DNA of 64,000 bases from Conchocele bisecta (GCA_029237695.1 CM055272.1:30142791-30206790), one strand, 5' to 3'. Shown: positions 1 to 10,871, counted from the stretch's first letter. Numbers and translations: made by a program. Notes: a model not told the origin generated them from the sequence alone.

Positions 1-412
1 GAGAAAAAATCTGAAAGCATGCTGAAATTTATTTTGCTTTGAAATTTTTGACGTCAACTATGGGAACTATCGTTTTTGATTTCGCAATCAAAATCAAACT
101 CGCTGGGACACAGACAGGAGATGTCGCCGATGGAACGTGCCCAATGGCCCTACGCCAATATACGGCTTAAAACAATACTCACGTGACAGTGTAGTCGTAG
201 ACTCAAACAATCCACAGCACAAGGATATAAGTATACTACATACATAACATACACGCAACGTAATGGGGGAATTTCACTAAATACAAGCTTCTATAGGCGC
301 ATATGACGCGCCGTTATAATAAGGGGAGCTTACTGCTACATGTGTCAAATATAGTCCCAGAACTGCACTGTTTACTGACTGAGTGGAATGGTAATCGTTT
401 CAACAGTGTATA
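1..412. other. Intergenic, nothing recognised
   Basis: No exon-like open frame, RNA gene or clear repeat was recognised here. Confidence 0.5.
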
Positions 413-515
413 CCATGTTGGTCATGTTTCCAAATAGTGTATATCCTGATGAGACGGCTCGTAACGAGCCGTCTCATCAGGATCTGCACTATTTGTGGAT
501 ATGCTGTTCTCGTTG
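413..515. mobile_element. TTAACCC-type foldback MITE, tip only
   Basis: The hairpin GAGACGGCTCGTAACGAGCC and its complement, flanked by ATCCTGATGA / TCATCAGGATCTGCAC, is the same tip as in the copies at 51153-51367 and 55441-55688. Outer ends are decayed. Confidence 0.6.
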
Positions 516-894
516 TTTTCTCTGCAAAATCATCGCTGTCTGATTAATGAAACAGTCTTAAAATTAGCATGGAAGGGTCATTGCCAGTTATTTTGGGACG
601 GAATGGATGCCAGTTACTACTGTAAACATTGTTTTCAACGGTTATAAGTATCTCGATATTCATCCGCTAACCATGGCCTATAGTGGTCAGGGAGTGGTCA
701 TTAGGCTCAGTTTTGTCATTGTGGTTCAGTTCTTTATTTAAATAAATGATAAGAAATTGGCAGAATTGCAAACTGCATTTGACAAGATTTGTACACTTGT
801 GTTCAAGCGCTAGCAAGTGATATGGCATGGACAAAATGGTTTACTTGTGTGATTCTTGATAAGGATATTAGTGCAAATACTAGTATGTGTTCGC
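516..894. other. Intergenic, nothing recognised
   Basis: A+T-rich sequence with no supported gene. Confidence 0.4.
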
Positions 895-1130
895 TTAAAG
901 GTCCATACCCACTCGGTAGGCACAACATTTTTTTTTATATCAGAGACATCATCTGGGACATTTTCTGGCAAAATCAGCATTCATTCACCATTACCACACG
1001 TATTGATTGGCATTATTATACATTTTATATCAGACGTAAAGTTCCACACGTGATATCAGGAGCGACAACCGTGTTTCCTTAGAATGTTAACGGACATTAC
1101 TATTTATTCTCTGTATTTATTATTTGGTGT
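895..1130 (+). mobile_element. Left arm of TTAA-type (piggyBac-like) element
   Basis: Starts TTAAAGGTCCATACCCAC, close to the TTAAAGGTACATGCCCAC end of the complete element at 56738-57620. Inner parts (TTATATCAGA, ACGTAAAGTTCCACACG, CCGTTAACATT on the reverse strand) recur inverted at 2833-3050. The two arms bracket about 2.1 kb that includes the tRNA gene. Whether they belong to one insertion is uncertain. Confidence 0.55.
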
Positions 1131-1320
1131 GGAATGATCATACTTTATTTATGAGTGACTAAGAAAGAGGAAACATTTCACAACATTCGAAATGACAGTC
1201 ATGCTCAGTGATAATCATACTTGAGGAAAATATAAGTCGGAGAAATTGGAATATCTGCTTTGAAAATAGCCAAATAAAATAAAATTCGATATCGATCAGC
1301 AAAAATATGTCAAAATATTT

Positions 1321-1393
1321 GGCCAGTGTGGGGGTCGAACCCACGACATTCGCGTTATTAGCACGACGCTCTAACCGACTGAGCTAACCGGCC
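1321..1393 (-). tRNA. tRNA-Ile (anticodon AAT)
   Basis: The reverse strand folds as a standard 73-nt tRNA without intron. The acceptor stem GGCCGGT pairs with ACTGGCC with one G-T wobble. The D arm has TAGCTCAGTCGGTTAGAGC. The anticodon stem TCGTG/CGCGA (one T-G pair) holds the loop CTAATAA, anticodon AAT, which is inosine-modified in eukaryotic tRNA-Ile. The T arm GTGGG-TTCGACC-CCCAC is perfect. The TAGCTCAGTCG and GGTTCGACC segments are the pol III A and B boxes, and a TTTT terminator follows about 5 nt after the 3' end. CCA is not encoded, as usual in eukaryotes. Intact stems argue for a working gene. Confidence 0.93.
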
Positions 1394-2411
1394 AAGTTGG
1401 AAGTTTATCGGCTACAGTAAGATAGTAGTGAACCGTAATAAGCCATTAGTTTCGTATAACGTACGAGTTGTACTGTATAAAGATGAATAAGTCTTAGTGC
1501 AAGTCATATGTGTAATGTCGATTTATAGGACTATCACCAATGTGGAGGCGGGGCCATTCATTTGGTCACCTGCTCACGATATTCCGTCTCTTCGTTTCTA
1601 CACCGCGGTTTTCATTTTAGTCAGACACTGGTGTAGGGGAAGTAATCGATAGTCGTATAATTCGTCATCGCTTATTTCCCTTGACGCTACTCTCTCGCTC
1701 ACATTATTTGTTATCTCCCATGGCCGGTTAGATTTACCATGTTGTTTTTATTTTTACTAAATATTTATATGTATAATAGTATTTATATGTGCAAAATGTA
1801 TTGAATTGCCAATAATCTAGCGAAATATACAAATTACAAAATATACGGTTTGCACCATATTGATTTTTATTTGTCATCTTTGTAATATACTTAGTAACCA
1901 TCAGGTATATTCATTTTACTGTGTTTAAGATGCCAGGCCTTGCAAGACGAGATGACGGAAATACGAAAACTATATTATTGATACGTATACCCCAGGCCTA
2001 GCCGCCTGACTATCAATATATTTATGCGGGTTCTCTCGGGAATCTTTTACAAAATTAAAATTAAATATAAGCGTCTATAAATTCATAGTGCAAATGATCG
2101 TGACGTCATTTTCACGCATGCGTAAATAGCTGGCCGTCAATCGATCGGCCAGTGCCAGTGGCCGGCACATTGTCTTTTTTCACGGAGCGTTACAATGGAT
2201 TTGACAACTCAGAAAAATATGTCAAGTGTGTCTCTCTACGTCAAAGGGTTGGATAGGAACACGAGAGATATTTCTCAAAGATTATGTATGAAAAAAACTC
2301 TAGATCGCTACCAGACACGTTCCAGATTCCATAGAAAATTACTCTTTTAAACATGTTATTTTGTTATGATACGATGATCGAGGTCGTGTCCGACCAAACT
2401 TAGAATCCTTG

Positions 2412-2414
<3 letters not shown>
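1394..2414. other. Intergenic, nothing recognised
   Basis: About 1 kb of A+T-rich DNA with scattered TATATT runs and no exon-like frame. It might hold part of the interior of the element whose arms lie at 895-1130 and 2833-3050. Confidence 0.4.
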
Positions 2415-2462
<48 letters not shown>

Positions 2463-2528
2463 CTATATATATATATATATAATATAAATATATAATATAT
2501 ATAATATACTAAATATAGAGAGAGAGAT

Positions 2529-2561
<33 letters not shown>

Positions 2562-2565
2562 TTAT
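2415..2565. repeat. (AT)n and (GA)n microsatellite
   Basis: A long run of alternating AT/TA (2415-2515) passes into a GAGAGA run (2517-2562). Confidence 0.95.
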
Positions 2566-2603
2566 TTACTGCAAACTAAGCTTCCTTTAACTTTATTTGT
2601 ACA

Positions 2604-2826
2604 AAGGAAGAATATTTAATTCCACATTTGGTATAAAATATTTGCGATGTCATTTACGGAAAACATATTTAACTTTGGAAATCATTGTCATGTGGTCATA
2701 AATGTCAATTGTGGACTCGCCACACTACATGTACATGGATTATCGATTTACATATCGATAAAATTGCATACATCACGTGACACCTGTAGATTTCCGAGAG
2801 ATTACGGAAAAAGCCGATATCACATA
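2604..2826 (+). repeat. Direct repeat, copy 1 (partner 3870-4072)
   Basis: Starts AAAGGAAGAATATTTAATTC and ends AAAAAGCCGATATCAC. It is nearly identical to the copy 1.27 kb downstream, except for about 20 bases (TGTCATGTGGTCATAAATGTCAA region) missing from copy 2. High identity suggests recent duplication or a young repeat family. Confidence 0.85.
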
Positions 2827-2832
2827 ATATAA

Positions 2833-3050
2833 AATATAGAGAATAAATAGTAATGTCCGTTAATATTTAATGAAATACGGTTATCGCCCCTGATATCAGT
2901 TTTGGAAATTTACGTCTGATATAAAATGTTTAATACGTGTAATGCCAGTCAATACGTGGGGTAATGGTGAATTAATGTCATATCTACAGAATTTAAAAAC
3001 TATCTGTCTCCCTATATTATAACCTGGCATTTTGTGCCTACTGAGTGGGA
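2833..3050 (-). mobile_element. Right arm of TTAA-type element
   Basis: Contains GGTTATCGCCCCTGATATCA and ends TGCCTACTGAGTGGG. It is inverted relative to 895-1130 and homologous to the right arm of 56738-57620. Confidence 0.55.
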
Positions 3051-3142
3051 AACTTTTCTAAATATGTACTTTTTTATGAGGCACCGACCAAAAGATTATA
3101 AAAACACTTTAGGGTCACTTTAGGGTCACCATAAATAATTAT

Positions 3143-3180
3143 ACTCTCAGTATACGTTAACTCCGATAATCCGGGAACTA
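3143..3180 (-). pseudogene. LINE fragment, part 1
   Basis: Matches the LINE remnant at 7741-7780 (reverse strand encodes VPGLSELTYTE). It continues at 3751 after a TA-flanked foldback element that inserted at the TA dinucleotide. Confidence 0.8.
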
Positions 3181-3748
3181 CTGTCTGTTTCACGAAAGCT
3201 GCCCAAATTTTACGGCCATATAAACAATTCAAAAACAATATTGTTTTCGATAGTATTAAATTAAAGGAAAATTTAAGAATGAGCCTTCTTTTTATTTCGT
3301 GAAATTTGGTCAAATATTGATTTTATTGCGAAAACAAAATTTCCCCATGTTAAATCCCCATAGACATCTTTCACGGAGTGAAGATGTCTATGGGGATTTA
3401 ACATGGGGAAATTTTTAGAATTTCAGAAATACTTGACCGATTTTTAAAATTTAACTTTTGTTTTGTTAGTTAGATCATTTCGAAGCTATCTAGCTAGGTT
3501 TCGGAGTCGATTTCCAAAAAAAATAGTTTTTTGACTCCTCCCACATGTCCTCTACCTCTTTTCCCCCCATGTTAAATTCCCATAGAGAAATAAATTTTTC
3601 GTAATAAAACCAATATTTTACCAAATTTCACGAAATAAAAAGAAGGCTCATTCTTAAATTTTGCTTTAATTTAATATTATCGAAAAAAAGATTGTTTTTG
3701 CATTGTTTATATAGCCGTAAAATTTGACAGCTTTCTTGAAACAGACAG
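3181..3748. mobile_element. TA-flanked foldback element (CTGTCTGTTTC ends), inserted in LINE
   Basis: Inverted ends CTGTCTGTTTCACGAAAGC / CTTTCTTGAAACAGACAG flank a long hairpin whose tip is the pair CCCCATAGACATCTT / AAGATGTCTATGGGG. TA is duplicated on both sides (3179-3180, 3749-3750); the uninterrupted LINE at 7741-7800 has a single TA. A TA target is typical of Tc1/mariner-type elements. No transposase is present, so it is non-autonomous. Confidence 0.85.
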
Positions 3749-3750
3749 TA

Positions 3751-3868
3751 GTTTTGTCGCTCTTCTTTGAACATTTTCCATGGTTGTGATGTCTTTCTTT
3801 TTATAGGGATTCCATACTGGGTTTTCGTATTCCAAATGCGGTCTCACTAATGCGGTATATATAAAAGG
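3751..3868 (-). pseudogene. LINE fragment, part 2
   Basis: Continues the LINE match after the inserted element, through the reverse-strand region encoding [15 protein letters not shown] and up to GCGGTATATA. Homologous to 7780-7890. Confidence 0.8.
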
Positions 3869-3869
3869 A

Positions 3870-4072
3870 AGAATATTTAATTCCACATTTGGTATAAAAT
3901 ATTTGCGATGTCATTTACGGAAAACATATTTAACTTTGGAAATCATTGTGGACTCGCCACACTACATGTACATGGATTATCGATTTACATATCGATAAAA
4001 TTGCATACATCACGTGACACCTGTAGATTTCCGAGAGATTACGGAAAAAGCCGATATCACGGAAATTGCCGA
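3870..4072 (+). repeat. Direct repeat, copy 2 (partner 2604-2826)
   Basis: Nearly identical to copy 1 from AAGGAAGAATATTTAATTCC to AAAAAGCCGATATCAC, with one internal deletion. Copy 2 continues into unrelated sequence, so the duplication boundary lies near 4072. Confidence 0.85.
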
Positions 4073-4418
4073 CTGACCATCACGTATTGGTCAGCTGAAA
4101 TTGACCATGTGGTCACTATGGATTTTGTCCAGGTAAGGTGGCCGCGAAAGTTGGATAATTTTATGGTAAATACAAGTAATAAAACCATGGGCTGTAGCGT
4201 TATAAACCAATACATCGCCTGGATAATATATTGGGGAGTTATGGTAAAATAAATAGGTTTATACATGTGGTGCTGAAAATGATGTTTGATGTGATCGATG
4301 GTTACTAAGTTATAAATATGTTTTTATTGAAAACACATAGCATTAATTTACGGAAGCCATGGCGCGCCGTGTCAGTATTTTGGCTCTAGAACGAAGGAAA
4401 CATCATTTTGAGGGTCTA
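4073..4418. other. Intergenic, nothing recognised
   Basis: No supported gene. The open frame here starts inside the preceding repeat and has no exon features. Confidence 0.4.
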
Positions 4419-4986
4419 CTGTCTGTTTCACGAAAGCTGCCCAAATTTTACGGTTATATAAACACTTCAAAAACAAGATTCCTTTTGATAATATTAAATA
4501 AAAGGAAAAATTTAGAATGAGCCTTCTTTTTATTTCGTGAAATTTTGTCAAATATGGTTTTCATTGCGAAAAAAAAAAATTCCCATGTTAAATCCCCATA
4601 GACATCTTCACGGAGTGAAGATATCTATGGGGATTTAACATGTGGATATTTTTTTGAATTTTAGAAATACTGGACCGATTTTTAAAATTTAACTTGTTTT
4701 CTTAGTTAGATCATATCCAAGCTATCTAGTCAGGTTTCGGAGTCAATTTCCAAATTTTTTCGTTTTTTTGACTCCTCCCACACTTCCTTACCTCTTTTTC
4801 CCCCCATGTTAAATTCCCATAGAGAAATCAATTTTTCGTAATAAAATCAATATTTGACCAAATTTCACGAAATAAAAAGAAGGCTCATTTTTAAATTTTC
4901 CTTTAATTTAATATTATAAAAACAAATATTGTTTTTGAATTGTCTATATAGCCGTAAAATTTGGGCAGCTTTCGTGAAACAGACAG
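4419..4986. mobile_element. TA-flanked foldback element (CTGTCTGTTTC ends)
   Basis: Second copy of the element at 3181-3748, with perfect CTGTCTG / CAGACAG ends, TA on both sides, and the CCCCATAGACATCTTCACGG hairpin tip. Length 568 bp, the same as the first copy. Confidence 0.85.
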
Positions 4987-5136
4987 TAGGTTGAATTTAA
5001 TTTCTGGGGGAGGGACCCCACAGCCCCGCTTAATAGTCCGCCATGACAAAATTCTATTCACTTCTACGGACCTGACATGTAACAAAGACAGCAGACAGGA
5101 TAGACTATCGAATGTTACTGCGTATGGGGACACATC

Positions 5137-5444
5137 TGTAGCCTATTTCATCAAACTTGCAAAGTATGCTTATCTAACAAAGTATACTTTGAGGGAGAAA
5201 TTTTCAATTTTAGGATAAATTTATTATTTTTTATTATACTGAATTTATTACATTATCACAGCCATTTTGGCTGTGATAATGTAATAAATTCAGTATAATA
5301 ATTCTGCATCCTTTTAATCATCAAATATATGCAGTCGTTAGTTCTATATGAAATAATGTATTTCAGGAAAAATAAATGATTTCTCCCTCAAAGTATACTT
5401 TGCTAGAAAAGTATACTTTGCAATTTTGATGAAATCGGCTACTG
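5137..5444. mobile_element. TATACT hairpin MITE, copy 1
   Basis: Ends TGTAGCCTATTTCATCAA / TTGATGAAATCGGCTACTG. Each arm carries two AAAGTATACTTTG palindromes. The tip is a perfect hairpin of CACAGCCATTTTGGCTGTG within ATTATACTGAATTTATTACA and its complement. About 305 bp with no coding capacity. Twelve copies lie in this window. Confidence 0.9.
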
Positions 5445-5525
5445 GCAAAAAGGACTGAACGGCATGTGCGACCATCATAGCTCCAGACAATCCTGCTAAT
5501 CAAGTAGTTTATTTATGTAGTAACA

Positions 5526-5800
5526 TGTAGCCTGTTTCTAGCAAAGTATACTTTGCAATTGAGGAAGTAATCATTTATTTTTCCTGAAATGCATTATTTC
5601 ATATAGAACTAACGACTGCATATATTTGATGATTAAAAGTACGCAGAATTATTATACTGGATTTATTACATTATCACAGCCATTTTGGCCGTGATAATGT
5701 AATAAATTCCGGAAATAAACATTTATATATATTTATACTAAAATTGAAAATTTCTCCCACAAAGTATACTTTGCTACAAAAGTATACTTTGCAATGTTGG
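5526..5800. mobile_element. TATACT hairpin MITE, copy 2 (right end lost)
   Basis: Has the same arms and tip (GCCATTTTGGCC), but the right end stops at GCAATGTTGGT without the GGCTACTG terminus. Confidence 0.85.
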
Positions 5801-5885
5801 TCCAGAAACGTTGACATGTTGGCAAGATTAACGCAGACGGTGGTGTAGGCGTGTAAGAATTGACGTCAAATATATAAAGTGACGT

Positions 5886-6202
5886 CAGTAGCCGATTTCA
5901 CCAACATTGCAAAGTATACTTATCTAGCAAAGTATACTTTGAAGGAGAAATTTTCAATTTTATGATAAATTTATTATTTTTTTATTGTACTGAATTTATT
6001 ACATTATCACAGCCATTTTGGCTGTGATAATGTAATAAATTCAGTATAATAATTCTGAATACTTTTAATCATAAAATATAGGCAGTTAATTTTTGTTAGT
6101 TCTATATGAAATAATGCATTTCGGGAAAAATAAATGATTACTCCCTCAAAGTATACTTTGCTAGATAAGTATACTTTGAAATTTTGATGAAATCGGCTAC
6201 TG
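5886..6202. mobile_element. TATACT hairpin MITE, copy 3
   Basis: Complete: CAGTAGCCGATTTCACCAAC to AATCGGCTACTG with a perfect tip. Three copies lie within 1.1 kb, so this is a local cluster. Confidence 0.9.
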
Positions 6203-7324
6203 GACAATAGAGAGAGTTATGATGCCAGCAACTCAAGTTCGCATATGTACAACGTTAAGCTATTCAACGTACACCTTAGAAAAATATTATTTTTTTTTGT
6301 ATGAATTGAGAATTCCTGATAAAACTTATTTAATCCTAAAATGACAGCAGATATTACCGCATGTTTTATGTTGCACATCTGTCGGGGGTTGTTTGTTCTT
6401 TTACACCAGGACACCAAAACATCATTTTTGGTCAAATATTTGTATTTGACTATTTATTTCAATCCTGTTTTACGTGACGGTACGGGAGGTTTTGCAGAGT
6501 GACGTGTCAGTAGCTACAGGGATGAGCTCTGTAGTATGGTTGGCAACGTTACTTGCCATATAGGGGCACTCAGGTAACCTCGATGAGTGCTTTCAAACCG
6601 CATGGTTCACTATCATTACTATATGGATATGTCTACACGTGCCAGCTCGTGTCAGCACAGTGGTAGAATATTTATTATAAATGACGTCATCTTGGAGTAG
6701 AATTCAGAGCACGTTGATTTTATTTAATTAATTAATTCATTACGTTAAAAGTAATCCAGAGCCCAGACAAACGATGGGTTAGTTCAGCTCGCAAAATGGC
6801 AGATAATTTGTATTTATTTGAAACATGGTCCCACAATCTTTAAGCGTCTTGCGTTTTATTCTTGCCAAGAACAGTAACTCTTGCAAGCACCTGTCCAATT
6901 AGCGCCTCCAACGGAAAGCTTGCTTAGCAACATATGTAAATCGTGATATTGTACGATAAATAACGCATCTGTTTGCGTGATATTTGAATTTTATGCAGAA
7001 TGGAGAAACTTCAGAAACAGAAAACTGTTCTGGACGGCCACTCGCCCGGTAACACTGAGACTAAACGCGACAAACTCGGCATTTGACATCTGTGTCATCA
7101 GTTTTCGTGTTCAAATGCAGTTCAAATGCACCTATTGACCTATCTATTCTATCTTCTGGTGTAATTATATTCCAGCTGAGCATTACCTTAACATAACAGC
7201 AGATCCCAACAACATTCACACCCACTACAATACTGACTCGTATCGGCCAGTACCGACTATTATAAATACTCATTTTCCTCCACACAGTATCAGTCTGGAA
7301 TTCCCTACCATAAGTTACCATAAG
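6203..7324. other. Intergenic, nothing recognised
   Basis: No gene supported. Short reverse-strand frames at 6217-6435 and 7061-7321 lack exon features. A CGGTACGGGAGGTTTTGCAG stretch near 6479 resembles an arm of the hairpin at 8695-8866. Confidence 0.4.
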
Positions 7325-8125
7325 TTACCATAAGTCGACTTCTGGAAGTAGGCTATCCTCAGCCTCTGACTCCAGCTCTTCGTTATTATTACTGTCGCGT
7401 CCGGTTGCGATTTGCTCCTTATAATTATACAAAATTTCTTGATTTTTCCAAAATTTGTCCAAACGTCTCTCATAGGAGGGTACTGAATTTGCACTGATAA
7501 CACTGTTTGGGAGAGAATTCCATGTGTCTATCACCCTGTGAGTAAACGAGTATTTTCTAATATTTAGTCGTGCCCTTGGTTTGAATAACTTCTGATTGTT
7601 TCCTCTGGTCGAATTGTTGTATCGTAAGTCAAATATTTTCTCAGGCGGAAAGTCGTATTTTTCATTCAGGATTTTGAAAATTTCAATCATATCTCCTCTC
7701 AAACGTCTGTATGCAAGTGTTGGTATTTTCAGTGTTTTCAGTCTCTCAGTATACGTTAACTCTGATAATCCGGGAACTAGTTTTGTTTCTCTTCTTTGAA
7801 CATTTTCCATGGTTGTGATGTCTTTCTTTTTATAGGGATTCCATACTGGGTTTGCGTATTCCAAATGCGGTCTCACTAATGCGGTATATAAAAGCCTGAA
7901 TGTATTGCTATCTTAATATTCAAATGATCGTCTTATTACACCTGCTATTGAGTTTGCTTTGTTGACCTTCTCTGCTATGTGCTTCTCAAATGTCAATTTG
8001 TCATCAATGACGACTCCCACATCCTTTTCTGACTGACTTTTATTCATTGGTGGATATCCAGCTTTCAAACTGTATTGCCGTTCTTCTAGTGTATTCTTTC
8101 CAATTGACATGCCAATAGGGTTCCA
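7325..8125 (-). pseudogene. 5'-truncated non-LTR retrotransposon, reverse transcriptase C-terminal end
   Basis: Two reverse-strand segments in one frame are separated only by a TAA near 7914. The upstream part (8110-7916) includes EKDVGVVIDDKLTFEKHI; the downstream part (7876-7325) includes [26 protein letters not shown] and YRRLRGDMIEIFK and ends at a stop. This layout is typical of the region after the palm domain in jockey/CR1-type LINE reverse transcriptases. The catalytic YADD region, endonuclease and ORF1 are absent, so the copy is dead and 5'-truncated. The in-frame stop sits where a Leu codon would read through by one base change. Confidence 0.9.
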
Positions 8126-8694
8126 ACATTACCAACAGTTCCACCTGGCAATCAGACAGCTTGAACATAAAACCGCTGCATAAATCCCAGCTCTATTTTT
8201 ACTTTGAAATCCGTAACACTTCTGTATATACTGCCTCAATCTTTTACTGCAACTGTTACCAACAGGTGTTCAAGATTATAGATAGGTAGGTGGGTGGGCT
8301 GGTAAGGTAGGTAGGTTGGTTGATTTGTGCCCAGTTAGCTTGGTTGGTATCTAGTACAAGTACAATAAACCAGAGGTCCTGAGTTCGTGTCAGGATACGT
8401 ACCATGTTTGTCCCCCTGCCGATGTGTGTGCTGGAAGTTTTAAAATATTTGGAATATCAAGTGTCAAATTATCCATTTTCTCGGTCATAAACTGTTTTTT
8501 TCTTCAACAATGGAAAGCTATCAGTATCAACATTGACTTGGTCATGCATGGGGTGTTAGTATAGTAAAAGTTTGCCAGTTCTCCCAAGCTACTCGACCTA
8601 CCCAGGATGACAACACATGGTCAATCAAAACTGGTGAAGCCTTATAATACAACTTACTAAAAACATTTTCTCGGTCATAGTTGCGTGCGATAAC
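8126..8694. other. Intergenic, nothing recognised
   Basis: No exon, RNA gene or clear element. A GGTAGGTGGGTGGG-type simple stretch lies near 8285-8325. The promoter of the downstream gene could lie here or further up, but I see no convincing core promoter. Confidence 0.35.
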
Positions 8695-8866
8695 TCTGCA
8701 AAACTGTTATATCGTCCTACTACTAGCATAGTTACAGTTCCATCATAGCCTTCACCTGCAGAGTAGCGAATCAGATCTGATTCGCTTCTCTGCAGGGGAA
8801 GGCTTTGGACGGAACAGTGTGTATGCTACGGACGGTATGGGAGTTTTGCAGAGTTACTGCCTGCAA
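8695..8866. mobile_element. Foldback MITE just upstream of the first exon
   Basis: Arms ATAACTCTGCAAAACTGTTA and TTTTGCAGAGTTACTG flank a tip AGCGAATCAGATCTGATTCGCT, written here in two halves AGCGAATCAGA and TCTGATTCGCT. It ends about 47 bp before the acceptor at 8913, so it forms part of the gene's immediate upstream sequence. Confidence 0.75.
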
Positions 8867-8913
8867 TTGTCATAAAGAATGCTTATTTATACAACTTGTA
8901 CAATTTGTTGCAG

Positions 8914-9072
8914 CGAACAGGTATGAGTTGCTGTGTGTGGAGAAGATGGCCCGGGGCGACAGTGGGCCAGACCAGGAAAAGATAACTGTCGCCTTTGATG
9001 CCCTCGACTCCCTCATTCCGGGACTGGGCGTCTACACGAGAATCTTCAAGAAGCTCAGGGATGATCTGTTTG
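8914..9072 (+). CDS. Exon 1 (coding from ATG 8946; residues 1-42)
   Basis: An acceptor-like TTTGTTGCAG precedes 8914, which suggests an unseen 5' noncoding exon. The frame is open upstream of the ATG, so a more upstream start (from 8805) cannot be excluded. I prefer ATG 8946 because the text before it has no protein-like pattern. The exon encodes MARGDSGPDQEK followed by a probable amphipathic helix with LIPGLGVYTRIFKKL, ending LRDDLF. The donor GTAGGT follows in phase 1. Low Asn/Lys and high G+C set it apart from the flanks. Confidence 0.85.
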
Positions 9073-9107
9073 GTAGGTCAATGACCCAGCTACATGTACA
9101 CTACATA

Positions 9108-9874
9108 CAGCTGAATCTCGTTATCTCGATATTGTTTATCTCAATATACTTGCTTATCTCGATATATGTCCCAGGTCCCGGCAGAATTCCCTATATAGAT
9201 CATATTTTACTCCTGATAACTCGATATCGGATATGTCGATATATCGGTTTAGTCGAAGTGGAAATCGAGTCCCGATAGTATGTTTCCTTCACATTTGTAT
9301 TCTGATATGTCGATGCGAAAATTAAGCGCCCGGCGCCGCCAAGTCTGAATCGGCGCGATTATCTCAGGTAAGTTTTCACACGTCTATAGAAACCAAAGAC
9401 ACCGCCGCCGCTAAAATGCGTTTAAAGTTGCATGTCCAGTTAAAGCAGTTTACTTAAAACCATAATTAATCAATTAAACTTAATGTGATATCAAATCTCT
9501 TTTAACAGAAAAATGAATTAAACGGTGTAGCAATAAGTAAATCGTAGATTAGTCATTGAAGTGTATTACATGTGTGTTGAAAATCGCTCGTTTACACTAG
9601 CTCCATAGCTGCTAAAAAACATAAAACAAATTGTGTCTAATTCACTGGAAATTTTAAGAAGCATATTTCATATATTTAGTAACATACGCATGTGCATTGT
9701 GTAAAAAGAAAGTGAGCAATTTATGAAAACCCGGAAATAAAATAAAGAGGCATTTCTGAAGCGCTTTTGTTCGGATTTGTTTTCGAGAAATTTGGCGAAT
9801 TGTCATCTCGAAGTTCGGATATGTCGATATATTTTTACCAGTCCATTTTACTTCGCGATAACGAGAATGACCTG
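9108..9874. mobile_element. Tigger/pogo-like DNA element, non-autonomous, in intron 1
   Basis: Inverted ends CAGCTGAATCTCGTTATCTC / GCGATAACGAGAATGACCTG lie between TA duplications at 9106-9107 and 9875-9876. CAG...CTCGTTAT ends with TA targets are typical of pogo/Tigger elements. About 770 bp, with no transposase frame seen. Confidence 0.8.
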
Positions 9875-10079
9875 TAGTTGATAAACTGCTGTTATGTGTC
9901 TTTTGTAGGGAATTATAGATGCCATAAACACATCTTAGTAGGAAGGTAAAGCAATCGGGTTGGCTTAATTATGGCAGCCATTTTGAATTTACAGTCATAT
10001 ATTTCCAGTATAGCTCAGATCAATATTGATATCGTAAACATTTACAAACAGCTTCCAATATTTGAGTGTAAAATACTTA

Positions 10080-10280
10080 TATGTGGCTGTGACTGGAGAA
10101 ATGGTTCTATGGGTTTTGCGACCAGTGCAGAGCCAGATCAGCCTGTGCATCCGCACAGTCTGATCAGGATCTGCACTGTTCGCCATTCCATCAATGAAAC
10201 ACCTGTAATGCTTCTAACATGCAATATAGATTGTTATCCAGCTTCACGGGTGTGCTATTTTATCAGGAGCTACACAGGTC
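10080..10280 (+). mobile_element. GGCTGTGACTGGAG repeat, 5' part, split by an insertion
   Basis: Carries the family landmarks GTGGCTGTGACTGGAGAAAT, CATCCGCACAGTCTGATCAG, and GATCTGCACTGTTCGCCATT. It continues at 10597 (CTGGTCACAAAGC) after the inserted CAGAGCTCCAG element. Confidence 0.8.
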
Positions 10281-10596
10281 CAGAGCTCCAGATAAGGAAT
10301 TAGTAATTGAGTATTGTCACTCCATCATTTCTGAAGCAATTGGGTATTTCAACATTTTAATTCGGTAAAATAAAATCGCACTACCAAGATGTGTTTTCAT
10401 GGAAAATAAGAAAAATATACTATATTTGTGGTCTGTTTATTGTTTTCTGCAGCATGATAAAGGTGCATGTACCACAATTGTTTTATTGCTTTTTGATACT
10501 CGCTACTTCTGATTTAAATTGGGTTTTTGGTAATTTTAATTGGCAGCCATTTTGAATTTACGCAAATACCTGGTATGCAGCTTATCTGGAGCTCTG
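10281..10596. mobile_element. CAGAGCTCCAG foldback MITE, nested in the preceding repeat
   Basis: Ends CAGAGCTCCAGATAAG / CTTATCTGGAGCTCTG. The flanks CAGGTC and CTGGTC look like an imperfect target duplication of a site that is single in other copies of the host repeat. Confidence 0.85.
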
Positions 10597-10740
10597 CTGG
10601 TCACAAAGCACGTAAACCCCAGTCTCCAGTCACAGCTTCATATCATTGAATATCTTTGAAAATTTACCAGAATGAATATTTTCATTTTGCTAGTGATTAT
10701 TAAGTGAAATAATCAAAATTTAACTTTCAAGCTATAAATG

Positions 10741-10870
10741 AGATGGCTTGATAGACTAGGGGTTGAACATTGGACTTCCCTACCGGAGTGGGTTCAATTC
10801 CCGCTATAGGCATGAAAATATACTTCGTAGTATTTCCATCCCACCGGTCTGTCGGATGAGGTGGGCAGTT
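10741..10870 (+). mobile_element. tRNA-derived SINE (ATTTCCATCCCAC family), 5' part
   Basis: Matches 42161-42339: CTAGGGGTTGAACA, GGTTCAATTCCCGC (B-box-like) and AGTATTTCCATCCCACCGGT. Confidence 0.7.
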
Positions 10871-10871
10871 G

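Noticed and set aside
8805..8945. Start of the protein at the upstream in-frame ATG 8805
   Set aside because: It lies in the foldback MITE before an acceptor-like TTGCAG, and the encoded text has no helix or domain pattern. Not fully excluded.
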